Below, piece by piece: positions 1-8,783 of a stretch of DNA of 50,641 nucleotides (its first letter is position 1; every line of letters begins with the position of its first letter). Under the pieces are notes generated by a model. It made no database searches and was not told the origin of the DNA. It saw only the letters and a list, made by a program, of their open reading frames with translations. The DNA lies in assembly GCA_014695175.1 (NCBI GenBank), contig JACJNV010000374.1, forward strand, positions 1-50,641, given 5' to 3'. The position numbers and the translations under genes are program-made. The DNA comes from Microcoleus sp. FACHB-DQ6 (GTDB lineage: Bacteria > Cyanobacteriota > Cyanobacteriia > Cyanobacteriales > Microcoleaceae).

Positions 1-695
1 AGTGGCTGTGACTGTGGCTGAAATCGGGAAATCAAAGGGATTTTCATCCGTATCATCATTGACAAATTGCAACGTACCTGTTTTATTTCCAGCTACTGTC
101 GTATCGACTTGAAGAAGCAAATTAGCACTCGCGCCGGCGGCTACTGTTGCAGGTAAGGTTCCGACTAGGCTAAATCCGGTTGGTAAGGTAAGGTTGCTGA
201 GGTTTAAAACTGCTGTACCGAGATTGTTGACGGTAAAGGTTTTGTTGAGAGTCGCGCCAATTAATGCACTACCAAAATCAATTGTACTTGCAGTACCATC
301 AACTATATCCGTTGTTCCGTCTAATACTTGGATTTCCGGTACAGGAGTTGCTGTGACTGTGGCTGAAATCGGGAAATCAAAGGGATTTTCATCCGTATCA
401 TCATTGACAAACTGCAACGTACCTGTTTTATTTCCAGCTACTGTCGTATCGACTTGAAGAAGCAAATTAGCACTCGCGCCGGCGGCTACTGTTGCAGGTA
501 AGGTTCCGACTAGGCTAAATCCGGTTGGTAAGGTAAGGTTGCTGAGGTTTAAAACTGCTGTACCGAGATTGTTGACGGTAAAGGTTTTGTTGAGAGTCGC
601 GCCAATTAATGCACTACCAAAATCAATTGTACTTGCACTACCATCAACTATATCTGTTGTACCGTCTAATACTTGAATTTCTGGTAAAGGCGTTA
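1..695. repeat. 345-bp tandem repeat, two nearly identical copies
   Basis: The sequence from base 6 recurs from base 351 with only scattered differences, a period of 345 bp or 115 codons. It encodes consecutive choice-of-anchor-D-like domains of the left-edge surface protein, and more copies may lie outside. Such low divergence points to recent duplication or gene conversion. Confidence 0.9.
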
Positions 696-3447
696 CATCG
701 TTGTCGGTAATGTCAACGTTACCTGTTGTTGTAGTTCCGAGTGTAACACCGGTAGAAGGAGTCGAGATTGTGAAAGTACCTGTTTCACTTCCTTCTACAA
801 GTGCATCATCCTTAACATTGACGGTAAAGGAACTTGTGGTTTGACCGTCGGGAATGGTAATGATATCCGGAATTGTCCCTGTAAAATCATCAGCAGTGGC
901 CGTTCCAGACAAAGCCACATTTACAGTTTGAGGGCCAACAACTGCACTTGATGCTGTGGCGGTGACGGTGATAACTGGAGTTCCGGTTTCTGTACTTGTG
1001 ACTGGGGAAACTGAGAGGTTGACTGTGGGGAAGTCGTTGTCGGTAATTGCAACGTTACCTGTTGTTGTAGTTCCGAGTGTAACACCGCTAGAAGGAGTCG
1101 AGATTGTGAAAGTACCTGTTTCACTTCCTTCTACAAGTGCATCATCAATAACATTGACGGTAAAGGAACCTGTGGTTTGACCGTCGGGAATGGTAATGAT
1201 ATCCGGAATTGTCCCTGTAAAATCAGCAGCAGTGGCCGTTCCAGACAAAGCCACATTTACATTTTGAGGGCCAACAACTGCACTTGATGCTGTGGCGGTG
1301 ACGGTGATAACTGGAGTTCCGGTTTCTGTACTTGTGACTGGGGAAACTGAGAGGTTGACTGTGGGGAAGTCGTTGTCGGTAATTGTTAGTGTCCCAGTCG
1401 TATTGGCGGCAACTGGATCGACAAAGTAGTTAAAATTGTTGGCATCGGCAGTGACGTTAACTTGGACTGTTTCCCCTGGGTTGACAATAGCATCATCTAT
1501 GGGGACGGCATTAAGAACAGCGGTAGTTACACCAGCGGCAATGGTGAAAGTATTAGCAGTAACTGCCGTGATATTCGTACCCGCAGTTAAGGAGTAGTGA
1601 CCAGAAGTAGCGGTACTGCCAGTGGTGTTGAAGTTGACGACTATGCCGCCAGCGGGGGCGGCAGTATCAAGGGTGATATTAAATGTGCCAGTGGTGGGGC
1701 CGGTTTCGGTGGGAGTAGTGCCTGCGGCGATGCTGACTTTGGGGGTGGTGTTGAGCAGGATGGAGACGGTGTTGGTGGTGTTGCTGAGGGTGTCCGGCAC
1801 AGCTAAGTCAGGTTTGCCGTCGCGGTTGAAGTCGCCGATGCTCAGCGAGAAGGGGCGATCGCCAGTACCGAAGTCAACATTGGTGGCAAAGGTGGGGGAG
1901 GTGGCGTTGGTGGGGGTGGTGTTGAGCAGGATGGAGGCGTTGCTGCTGATGAAGTTCGCCACAGCTAAGTCTGGTTTCCCGTCCAAGTTGAAGTCGCCGA
2001 TGCTGACTGATACGGGGCTAGCGCCAGTAGGGAAGGGGACTTGGGGGGCAAAGGTGGGGGTGGCGGCTCCTGTGGCGGTGGTGTTGAGCAGGATGGAGGC
2101 GCTGTTTTCGTTGAAGTTCGCCACAGCTAAGTCAGGTAAATTGTCGCCGTTGATGTCGCCGATGCTGACGGAGAAGGGGCGATTGCCAGTAGGGAAGGTG
2201 ACTTGGGGGGCGAAGGTGGGGGTGGCGGCTCCGGTGGCGGTGGTGTTGAGCAGGATGGAGGCGGTGTTGCTGCTGGTGTTCGCCACAGCTAAGTCAGGTA
2301 AATTGTCCCCGTTGAAGTCGCCGATGCTGACGGATCGGGGTTCAGTGCCAGTAGGTAAGTCAACTTTGGTGGCGAAGGTGGGGGTAGTGGCTCCGGTGGG
2401 GGTGGTATTGAGCAGGATGGAGGCGGTGTTGCTGGTGACGTTCGTCACAGCTAAGTCAGGTAAATTGTCGCTGTTGAAGTCGCCGATGCTGACGGAGAAG
2501 GGGCCATCGCCAGTAGGTAAGTCAACTTTGGTGGCGAAGCTGGGGGTGGCGGCTCCGGTGGCGGTGGTGTTGAGCAGGATGGAGGCGCTGTCGCTGCCGG
2601 TGTTCGCCACAGCTAAGTCTGGTTTCCCGTCCAAGTTGAAGTCGCCGATGCTGACGAATCTGGGGTTAATGCCAGTAGGGAAGTCAACATTGGTGGCGAA
2701 AGTGGGGGTGGTGGCTCCGGGGGTAGTGGTGTTGAGCAGGATGGAGACGTTGCTGCTGAACTCGTTCGCGGTTGCTAAGTCAGGTTTTCCGTCGCCGTTG
2801 AAGTCGCCGATGCTGACGGAGTAGGGGCGAAAGCCAGTTATGAAGTCTACTTTGGGGGCTAAGCCTAGTATGCCACTGTAAGTTTTGAGGGTGGTTTCGG
2901 TGAGGGCTAGTTGGGGCGCTTCAGAAGATGGGGGGATGAGTTGGAAGATGTCCCAGGTGCCTCCTAGCCTACTGTTGCCTGTTGGGTACGGGTTGGCGGC
3001 GATGTTTGCCCCTGTGAGTTGGTGCAGTTGAGTCAGGAATTGGTGTCCTCTGTCTCCGGCTGCTACGCTGCATCCATATAAGATGATGTTGGCGTTGTCA
3101 GTGAAGGCGTTTCGCCACTGTTGCAATTGGTAGCTGTAGTTGTGGATGTTGCTGCTGTTGAGTTCTGTTGTGCCTAGGTAAAGCTTGCCAGAATCTCCGT
3201 GGGTGATGATGTGGAGAGTTTCGATGCCTCTATGCTGAGCTAGGATTGTGGTGATTTGCTCTACGGCATCGGGCTGGCTTTTGAGGATGTAGGTGGCGGT
3301 GTCGGGTTTGATGCCGGAGATTAGGTGCTGGCTGTCTGGTATTGTGGGGTCAAGGATGACTATTTCTGTGGGCTTGTTGCTGGTGCAACCAACCAAACTT
3401 CCGATATTGTTATTTAGGGAACGGTTAATTTGAGGTAGAGTTTTCAC
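1..3447 (-). CDS. DUF4347 / FG-GAP (VCBS) / Calx-beta repeat surface protein, 5' part, runs off left edge
   Basis: An open frame of 1149 codons starts at a GTG (3445-3447) just after an in-frame TAA and is still open at base 1. Residues about 10-190 form a DUF4347 domain (IITHGDSGKLYLG and ILYGCSVAAGDRG), common at the N terminus of giant cyanobacterial and proteobacterial surface proteins. Residues about 196-555 hold seven FG-GAP/VCBS repeats of about 54 residues (SIGDFNGDGKPDLAVAN). Three Calx-beta type domains follow (about 555-915), then choice-of-anchor-D/HYDIN-like repeats (EIQVLDGTTDIVDG). No classical signal peptide is visible, which is usual for DUF4347 proteins thought to use type I export. 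The aspartate-rich turns suggest calcium binding. The function (adhesion or cell surface) is inferred from domains only, and the C terminus lies outside the window. Confidence 0.85.
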   Translation of the reverse strand, partial: MKTLPQINRSLNNNIGSLVGCTSNKPTEIVILDPTIPDSQHLISGIKPDTATYILKSQPDAVEQITTILAQHRGIETLHIITHGDSGKLYLGTTELNSSNIHNYSYQLQQWRNAFTDNANIILYGCSVAAGDRGHQFLTQLHQLTGANIAANPYPTGNSRLGGTWDIFQLIPPSSEAPQLALTETTLKTYSGILGLAPKVDFITGFRPYSVSIGDFNGDGKPDLATANEFSSNVSILLNTTTPGATTPTFATNVDFPTGINPRFVSIGDFNLDGKPDLAVANTGSDSASILLNTTATGAATPSFATKVDLPTGDGPFSVSIGDFNSDNLPDLAVTNVTSNTASILLNTTPTGATTPTFATKVDLPTGTEPRSVSIGDFNGDNLPDLAVANTSSNTASILLNTTATGAATPTFAPQVTFPTGNRPFSVSIGDINGDNLPDLAVANFNENSASILLNTTATGAATPTFAPQVPFPTGASPVSVSIGDFNLDGKPDLAVANFISSNASILLNTTPTNATSPTFATNVDFGTGDRPFSLSIGDFNRDGKPDLAVPDTLSNTTNTVSILLNTTPKVSIAAGTTPTETGPTTGTFNITLDTAAPAGGIVVNFNTTGSTATSGHYSLTAGTNITAVTANTFTIAAGVTTAVLNAVPIDDAIVNPGETVQVNVTADANNFNYFVDPVAANTTGTLTITDNDFPTVNLSVSPVTSTETGTPVITVTATASSAVVGPQNVNVALSGTATAADFTGTIPDIITIPDGQTTGSFTVNVIDDALVEGSETGTFTISTPSSGVTLGTTTTGNVAITDNDFPTVNLSVSPVTSTETGTPVITVTATASSAVVGPQTVNVALSGTATADDFTGTIPDIITIPDGQTTSSFTVNVKDDALVEGSETGTFTISTPSTGVTLGTTTTGNVDITDNDVTPLPEIQVLDGTTDIVDGSASTIDFGSALIGATLNKTFTVNNLGTAVLNLSNLTLPTGFSLVGTLPATVAAGASANLLLQVDTTVAGNKTGTLQFVNDDTDENPFDFPISATVTATPVPEIQVLDGTTDIVDGTASTIDFGSALIGATLNKTFTVNNLGTAVLNLSNLTLPTGFSLVGTLPATVAAGASANLLLQVDTTVAGNKTGTLQFVNDDTDENPFDFPISATVTAT
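701..1372. repeat. 336-bp tandem repeat (Calx-beta domains), two copies
   Basis: The block starting TTGTCGGTAA at 701 recurs at 1037, a period of 336 bp or 112 codons. It encodes two Calx-beta type domains of the same surface protein (protein sequence NVALSGTATA, IPDIITIPDGQTT). A third, more diverged Calx-beta-like domain lies at about 1370-1700. Confidence 0.85.
1795..2860. repeat. Seven FG-GAP/VCBS repeat units of about 162 bp
   Basis: A unit of about 162 bp containing TCGCCGATGCTGAC recurs seven times. On the minus strand each unit encodes an SIGDFNxDxxPDLAVAN motif followed by SILLNTT. The D-x-D/N-x-D-G turns are typical of the beta-propeller calcium loops of integrin-like proteins. Confidence 0.85.
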
Positions 3448-3649
3448 AGTTTTTTGCTTTTAATGTAGTTCGTCGTTTTTGAGTCGATCGGGAGATGACC
3501 CCGATTTGATTCTGGTTTGTGATGTTTCTACCTGGTGGTGGATGACACTCGCCGATCGTGATGAGTAATATCAAAAGAGCAAGAAGAACACTTCTAACCG
3601 GGACAAGGGCTCGAAACCTTTGTTTTGTAGGACTTACGCATTAATGTCT

Positions 3650-3798
3650 GATACCAATTTAATGGGTCGTTGCACATATCTTGATCCCCCTAAATCCCCC
3701 TTAAGAAGGGGGACTTTGATCGGAATCCTGTCCCCCCCTTATTAAGGGGGGCTAGGGGGGATCAGATTCTATGCAGCCTCATAAAAAATTGGTCTGAA
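3650..3798. mobile_element. Palindromic MITE-like element (nested inverted repeats)
   Basis: The outer arms TGATACCAATTT (3650) and AAATTGGTCTGA (3787) are near-perfect inverted copies. Inside them, 3683-3763 forms a long GC-rich hairpin from GATCCCCCTAAATCCCCC and its inverted partner. There is no coding capacity. This is the layout of non-autonomous cyanobacterial intergenic elements. The remaining non-coding bases 3448-3649 and 3799-3882 show no gene. A GACTTACGCA motif at about 3630 recurs near 8701 and 44691. Confidence 0.65.
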
Positions 3799-3882
3799 TC
3801 CCGTTAACCTGTGTATCAATTTATTCCCTAACAAGATTTATATCTTGCTGCTTCCTAGTTGCGCTAGCCAAATTGCGAAAGA

Positions 3883-4806
3883 TTAGTTTCGCAAAATGTC
3901 CGAAGGCTTTTCCCCAAAATGCTGCTGGAAATATTTTGTAAAGCGACTAGGATTGTAAAAGCCATAATTAAACGCAACTTCCGTAATCGTTTTGTTGCTC
4001 TCGATTAACTCCATACGAGCGGCTTCAAGTCGAGCAGTTCGCAAAAATTGACTGGGAGAGACACCGTAATAACGAGCGAATGCTGTTTGCAAAGAACGAC
4101 TGCTACAGTTCATGGCGGAAGCAATTTGTGCAATTGTCAGCTCTTGTTTCATATTTGCTCGGATGTATTCGGCCACCTCTCGCACGCGGGCGATCGAAAT
4201 TTCGGATACTTTAATAATCGATGGTTCTAAAGTGTTGTAAGATGAACCTTGGACTAAGGTAGAAAAAATAGCGATTTCTAAATTTTCAATTACCAGTGGA
4301 TGTCCGTTAGTGTCAATCAAATTCAACAGCGTTATGACCAGTTGATATAGCGATCGACCGTAAGGAGTAGTGCGATCGATAACTTGCATCAGGTTATGAC
4401 GTTCAATGGATTTGTCAAGATACTTGCTCATTTCAGTTAAAAATAGAGCTTCATCTATATAAATTGATATTCCGCTGTATGTGGCTGAGTGCTGAAGCTG
4501 GCTTAATTCGGCTCCCGGCTGAGTTATCAGCAAATTTCGATCGTTCACGAGGAATTCGTTAGACCCAACTTTCAATAAATGATCGCTGTCAAAAAATGTG
4601 AAACCTATTTTTCCAACAAAAGTATATCCTGCGGTATATGTACTCCCAGCTTCCCAAACAACACTCACGAACTCGAAGTTTTTTAACTTAGCAAGCCGCC
4701 ATTGAATTTTGTAATCTTTGGAAGAGAAAGTATGTTTAGTAATACCCGATACTTGATTAAGATATATCTCTGGATCGTTGATTTCAATATTTAAATCCCA
4801 GACCAT
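3883..4806 (-). CDS. AraC-family transcriptional regulator
   Basis: A 307-residue protein. The last about 100 residues are an AraC/XylS double helix-turn-helix domain (REVAEYIRANMKQELTIAQ, then IASAMNCSSRSLQTAFARYY and ITEVAFNYGFYNPSRFTKYF). The N-terminal about 190 residues resemble the AraC 'binding-like' cupin domain and would sense a ligand or mediate dimerisation. The start is the ATG at 4806, with GAGGA 8 nt upstream, rather than an in-frame GTG 27 bp earlier that has no ribosome site. It stands alone between non-coding regions. The target genes and effector cannot be read from the sequence. Confidence 0.9.
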   Translation of the reverse strand: MVWDLNIEINDPEIYLNQVSGITKHTFSSKDYKIQWRLAKLKNFEFVSVVWEAGSTYTAGYTFVGKIGFTFFDSDHLLKVGSNEFLVNDRNLLITQPGAELSQLQHSATYSGISIYIDEALFLTEMSKYLDKSIERHNLMQVIDRTTPYGRSLYQLVITLLNLIDTNGHPLVIENLEIAIFSTLVQGSSYNTLEPSIIKVSEISIARVREVAEYIRANMKQELTIAQIASAMNCSSRSLQTAFARYYGVSPSQFLRTARLEAARMELIESNKTITEVAFNYGFYNPSRFTKYFQQHFGEKPSDILRN

Positions 4807-4906
4807 TATTAAATCCTCATATTTTACACCCACAATAAATTATATCAATTATGTGTAAATATTTATACCTCTTCTGGGGTTTTTTACGGAAATTATCTCA
4901 GTAGAT

Positions 4907-5060
4907 GTGGGGGCGGATTTATGATATTGTGAATTTGAGGCAATTATTGTTGGTGAAGGAAACCTCTACATTCAAGAGGTACATTTTGATTTATAGTTGG
5001 GTGGGGGCGGGTTTATGAAATTGTGGGTTTTAGGCAGTTATTGTCTGTAAAACCCGCCCC
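4907..5060. repeat. Two related copies of a GGGGGCGG(A/G)TTTATGA intergenic element
   Basis: A segment starting GTGGGGGCGG at 4907 recurs at 5001 with similar following sequence (TTTATGA.ATTGTG). The second copy folds back on itself through GGGGGCGGGTTT and AAACCCGCCCC at about 5048-5058. It is a dispersed cyanobacterial repeat family. Relatives sharing AGGGGCGG occur at 11390 and 25945. Confidence 0.6.
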
Positions 5061-5087
5061 TACGAAAATTAAAATTTTACAGATTTT

Positions 5088-6149
5088 ATGAATAACGACA
5101 CAATTGTCAATACAGTCGAAGAACACGAGATTTTTGGCGATCGCGATTTTCCATCTTGGTTAACCCAACAACAAATCAGCCTTGCTTGCACTACCTATCA
5201 AACCAGCAGGTTAATGTTAATTGGTGCTGTGCCAGAAACCAACAGAATCTCGGCTTTTTGGCGAATATTCGATCGCGCAATGGGGCTTTTCTGCACGCCG
5301 GAACGCCTTTATTTAAGTTCAAAATATCAACTCTGGCAATTAGATAATGTCTTAGAATCCGGGAAATTATACCAAGGATACGATAAATTATATATACCAA
5401 GAATCGGTTATACTACAGGAGATATCGACATTCACGATATCGCTGTCGATAAAAATAATCAAATTCTTTTTATTAGCACTTTGTTTAATTGTATCGCTAC
5501 TTTGAGCGATCGCCACAGTTGCAAACCTCTCTGGAAACCGCCATTTGTCTCACAATATATAAATGAAGACCGCTGTCACCTCAACGGTTTGGCAATGGTA
5601 GCTGGGGAAGCGAAATATGTCACAGCGTCGAGTCAGTCGGATGTGGTGGATGGCTGGCGCGATCGCCGACAAAACGGCGGTATAGTTATTGATATTGAAT
5701 CTAATGATATTATCGTCACAGGATTGTCAATGCCGCACTCACCCCGCTGGTATCAAGACAAGTTGTGGCTGCTGAATTCGGGGAGAGGGGAATTCGGTTA
5801 TGTGGATTTAGAGACAGGGAAATTTGAGGCAATTACGTTTTGTCCGGGATATGTGCGAGGACTAGCATTTTGGCAAAATTGGGCAATTGTTGGACTGTCG
5901 AAACCTCGGGGAGGTGACAACACTTTTAGCGGTTTAGAATTGGATGAGTTGTTAGCAGCCAAGGATGCTGAGGCTCGCTGTGGTATGATGGCGATCGATT
6001 TGACTACTGGGGCGATCGTTCACTGGTTGCGGTTTGAAGGGATTGTCACAGAACTCTATGATGTACAAGTGATTCCTCAAGTACAAAAGCCGATGGCGTT
6101 GGGTTTTCAGACTGACGAAATTGCTCAGTTAATTACTTTGGAAATTTAA
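5088..6149 (+). CDS. TIGR03032 family protein (conserved, function unknown)
   Basis: A 353-residue protein that matches the TIGR03032 family in length and in its marker stretches (FWRIFDRAMGLF, IHDIAVDKNNQILFISTLFN, DRCHLNGLAM, SMPHSPRWYQDKLWLLNSG, LPGYVRGLAF-like GYVRGLAFWQNWAIVGLSKP). The repeated short beta-strand pattern suggests a propeller-like fold. The family has no assigned reaction; some members sit beside tetratricopeptide or sulfotransferase genes, but here the gene is alone. No signal peptide or membrane segment is visible. The ATG at 5088 is preceded by an A/T-rich stretch without a clear Shine-Dalgarno site. Confidence 0.85.
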   Translation: MNNDTIVNTVEEHEIFGDRDFPSWLTQQQISLACTTYQTSRLMLIGAVPETNRISAFWRIFDRAMGLFCTPERLYLSSKYQLWQLDNVLESGKLYQGYDKLYIPRIGYTTGDIDIHDIAVDKNNQILFISTLFNCIATLSDRHSCKPLWKPPFVSQYINEDRCHLNGLAMVAGEAKYVTASSQSDVVDGWRDRRQNGGIVIDIESNDIIVTGLSMPHSPRWYQDKLWLLNSGRGEFGYVDLETGKFEAITFCPGYVRGLAFWQNWAIVGLSKPRGGDNTFSGLELDELLAAKDAEARCGMMAIDLTTGAIVHWLRFEGIVTELYDVQVIPQVQKPMALGFQTDEIAQLITLEI

Positions 6150-6246
6150 CCGCAGATGGTGGCGGATGTACGCGGATTAACGCAGATAAATGTTGACAGG
6201 ATGTACGCAAAAGGTGTGAGAGAAAGTATTTAAGCGGGATTTGATA

Positions 6247-6885
6247 TTACTCAACAATCGCCCCATCTAAGCTTGTTTTTCTTAAGTCTGTTCTCGCTAA
6301 ATTTGCACCTCTTAAGTCAGCACCTGTTAAGCAAACATTGCTTAAATCTGCATAACTCAAATCAGCACCTCTGAGATTAGCATCCGATAAATTTGATCCT
6401 GATAAATTCGCCCTCACAAGTTGCGATTTACTCAAATTGCTGCCACTCAAATTTGCTGCTGGCATCTGTGCTGCCATTAAGTTTGCTTTGCTTAAATTAG
6501 TGCCACTGAGGTTAGCCAAATTTAATTTAGCATAACTCAAATCAATGTTTTCCAAGCAAAGTTCGCTCAATTGCGCGCATCGCAAGTTAGCATTAATAAA
6601 AAACCTGTCTCCAATCGCATAACGGCGCAGCAATTCGTCAACTTCCAGCCGAATTAAAACGGGTTCGCAAGTATTTTGGTAGCACCACGATGTCTCCAGC
6701 AAACTAGCGGCTGCTTCAATTGCTACCTTGTCGGATTTAGGGAGCACCAAACTATTGCACCCATCCCACTCACCGTTGAGCATGAATGCCATGTCAGAAG
6801 CTGCTGCAATTGAGTCGCATAACAAAACGGTTTCTGGTTTGGGTTGCAGCCAGTTCATTAAACCGATCGAGCTGTTGTTTTTCAC
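6247..6885 (-). CDS. Pentapeptide-repeat protein with an N-terminal unknown domain
   Basis: A 212-residue protein. Residues about 95-210 are pentapeptide repeats of the A(N/D)LxxAxL type (ANLSGSNLSKSQLVRANLSG, GADLRGANLARTDLRKTSL), which form a right-handed four-sided beta-helix. The first about 90 residues (LLCDSIAAASDMAFMLNGEW and an EPVLIRLEVDELLRRYAIGD linker) are not recognised. The protein should be cytoplasmic. It is transcribed divergently from the phosphatase gene at 6943, with 57 bp between the starts, so the two probably share a control region. The partner of the helix is unknown. The short gap 6150-6246 holds a CGCAGAT-type dispersed repeat. Confidence 0.85.
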   Translation of the reverse strand: MKNNSSIGLMNWLQPKPETVLLCDSIAAASDMAFMLNGEWDGCNSLVLPKSDKVAIEAAASLLETSWCYQNTCEPVLIRLEVDELLRRYAIGDRFFINANLRCAQLSELCLENIDLSYAKLNLANLSGTNLSKANLMAAQMPAANLSGSNLSKSQLVRANLSGSNLSDANLRGADLSYADLSNVCLTGADLRGANLARTDLRKTSLDGAIVE

Positions 6886-6942
6886 TGTAGATTCAGGATT
6901 TGTGCGTCTTTCTTAATTATAGGTAAAAATATTGAAAACAGT

Positions 6943-7488
6943 ATGCACAAATTCGCTGCGGCTTCAGAGAATGAATTAATTGTGTTTGGTGCAGCCAGAC
7001 CAGGATACCGCGATGCAGAAATTGCTGGGTGGATTGAATTTATGCAGGGGCATAATATCAAGCAAGTTTGCTGCTTGCTTGCTGAGACGCAACTCATCGG
7101 TTACACTGATTTACTGGGAACATATCGGAACATCTTTGGGTGCGATCGAGTTTGCTGGGCGCCGATTGCAGACTTTGAATTGGTCGATCGCGATATTTTA
7201 ATCGATCGCATATTGCCGTTCTTGGAATCTGCAAATAGCAAAGGCGAACGGGTGGTAGTTCACTGTTCTGGGGGGATCGGACGTACTGGACAGGTTTTGG
7301 CTGCTTGGTTGGTCAGCGCGCGGGGATTTTCGGACAAACAGGCGATCGCAGCAGTAAAAAAAACTGGCAGAAATCCCTATGAAGCAGCGATCGTAGCTTG
7401 TTTGAAAGGTCGAAACCCCTGGCTAGTTGTTGAAGAACTTAATGCTCTCTTAGATGATTGTCGCCTTGCTGCGAGAAATGACATATAG
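6943..7488 (+). CDS. Dual-specificity / protein tyrosine phosphatase-like protein
   Basis: A 181-residue protein with the cysteine phosphatase signature HCSGGIGRTG (Cys108, Arg114), which forms the phosphocysteine intermediate. An upstream aspartate in APIADFELVDRD is a candidate general acid. The fold is of the short DSP type found widely in bacteria. It would dephosphorylate proteins or small phosphorylated compounds in the cytoplasm; the substrate is unknown. The gene is divergent from the pentapeptide gene, and 7489-7506 is non-coding. Confidence 0.85.
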   Translation: MHKFAAASENELIVFGAARPGYRDAEIAGWIEFMQGHNIKQVCCLLAETQLIGYTDLLGTYRNIFGCDRVCWAPIADFELVDRDILIDRILPFLESANSKGERVVVHCSGGIGRTGQVLAAWLVSARGFSDKQAIAAVKKTGRNPYEAAIVACLKGRNPWLVVEELNALLDDCRLAARNDI

Positions 7489-7506
7489 CACTATACCAAC
7501 TATATG

Positions 7507-7613
7507 TATATAGCAATCCTAAATCATTTGTGAATTTCTTACTCCCTCCCCGCGGGTTCGGGGAGGGTTGGGGTGGGGTAAAAAGTTTACGACTCCTGCA
7601 AGGATTGCTATAT
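7507..7613. mobile_element. MITE-like inverted-repeat element
   Basis: The terminal arms TATATAGCAATCCT (7507-7520) and AGGATTGCTATAT (7601-7613) are perfect inverted copies over 13 nt. The interior has a GC-rich hairpin (CTCCCCGCG, CGGGGAGGG). There is no coding capacity. The flanking non-coding bases 7614-7756 carry TTGCGTAAG and CGCACTTAC motifs at the ends of a short unassigned segment. Confidence 0.7.
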
Positions 7614-7756
7614 GTGCCAATTGCGTAAGTTTTAAAACATTTAAACGACTCGGCTTCCTACGAGCGAACTCAGGCATCGCATAAATGGGTGTTTTGGCTA
7701 TCACCGTTAGCCAATCCGCTGGCATTTTTGGGAATATTAGAGAACAAATAACGCAC

Positions 7757-8632
7757 TTACAGCAACGCAAGATCCTTGAAGCAACGGCGCGTTAACTCGA
7801 TTCTTGCAGGTGCGTCATTTGGGTTGCGAATGTTAATGTTTGTAGCAAAAAAATAAGCTTTTTTATTCTTCTCTAAATAACCTACATACCAGCCAATTTG
7901 AGGCTTTGTTTGTTCTCCAAAGTTTGCCCAGCCTGTTTTGGCTCTAATTGTGTAAGCGGGAGTTTGTTCAACAATTATGATGTCTTTAACCAGAGACAAC
8001 GAGCGCTCAGAAAATGGTAAGTCGTTTTTGTAGAGACGGCGGAGAAATTGAATTTGCTCGTTGGGTGTGATTCGCAGTTCTCCCTCTAACCAGAATTTGT
8101 CAATATCGTCTTTGTTACCGATTTTTTGGTTGCCATAACCGACTTTAGCTACCCATTTTTGCATTTGCTCGTGTCCGACTCGGCGGGCGAGAACTTGGTA
8201 AAACCAAACGGCGGAAAGTTTCATGGCTTGTCTCATATTCAAGTCTCGATTCCATGCGGGAATTTGCCTTTGAGTTCCATCCCAAGTTAGAACGGCAATC
8301 TCATCTGAAATCACCCCTGTTTCTAAGGAAATCAGAGAGTTGAGAATCTTAAATGTAGATGCGGGTAAAAAAGCTGTGGCGTTACGTTGCGGGTTGTGTT
8401 GATAAAGCCGATCGCTATTCAAATCGTAAATCGCGATCGAGCCTTCAACTCCTAGCTCTTGAAAGTGCCGTCCAAAATTAATTTTCTCAGCAACATCTGC
8501 TCCGCGTCGTGGAGATTCTTGCACTGGAGGTGGCACGGTTAAGGCTGATTGCGGTGGCTGAACTAAAACAGAAATAATGCAGCCTAATACAATTAAAATA
8601 ACAGCGATCGCACGACGAGATATTCGGTTCAT
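7757..8632 (-). CDS. Class D (OXA-like) beta-lactamase / penicillin-recognising protein
   Basis: A 291-residue protein from ATG 8632 (an in-frame TTG lies 21 bp upstream). An N-terminal hydrophobic segment (AVILIVLGCIISVLVQ) exports or anchors it. All class D motifs are present in order: PASTFK (nucleophile Ser about 92, Lys about 95), SAVWFYQ (S-x-V), KFWLEGELRITPNEQ with the active-site tryptophan, and AKTGWA (KTG). The length fits OXA enzymes. It should acylate with beta-lactams in the periplasm. Whether it hydrolyses them or acts on peptidoglycan is not decided by the sequence. There is no regulator or mobile element that would suggest recent acquisition. Confidence 0.88.
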   Translation of the reverse strand: MNRISRRAIAVILIVLGCIISVLVQPPQSALTVPPPVQESPRRGADVAEKINFGRHFQELGVEGSIAIYDLNSDRLYQHNPQRNATAFLPASTFKILNSLISLETGVISDEIAVLTWDGTQRQIPAWNRDLNMRQAMKLSAVWFYQVLARRVGHEQMQKWVAKVGYGNQKIGNKDDIDKFWLEGELRITPNEQIQFLRRLYKNDLPFSERSLSLVKDIIIVEQTPAYTIRAKTGWANFGEQTKPQIGWYVGYLEKNKKAYFFATNINIRNPNDAPARIELTRRCFKDLALL

Positions 8633-8783
8633 AAACTTCGATAATTTAGCCAAATCACAGGCAGTAATGTCACAGGAGCGATCGACTTGTAAGGTGCGTC
8701 TGACTTACGCTGTATACGAAACAATTAGGATTTGCCCCTGACGCACCCTACTATATATAGGTTGCAATTGCGTAACTTCTGAA

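Noticed and set aside
194-2824. Plus-strand open frames opposite the left-edge gene, including one of 400 codons
   Set aside because: They mirror the repeats of the minus-strand surface protein, which has recognised domains along its whole length.
7519-7770. 83-codon frame after the phosphatase gene
   Set aside because: It spans the MITE and has no protein-like pattern.
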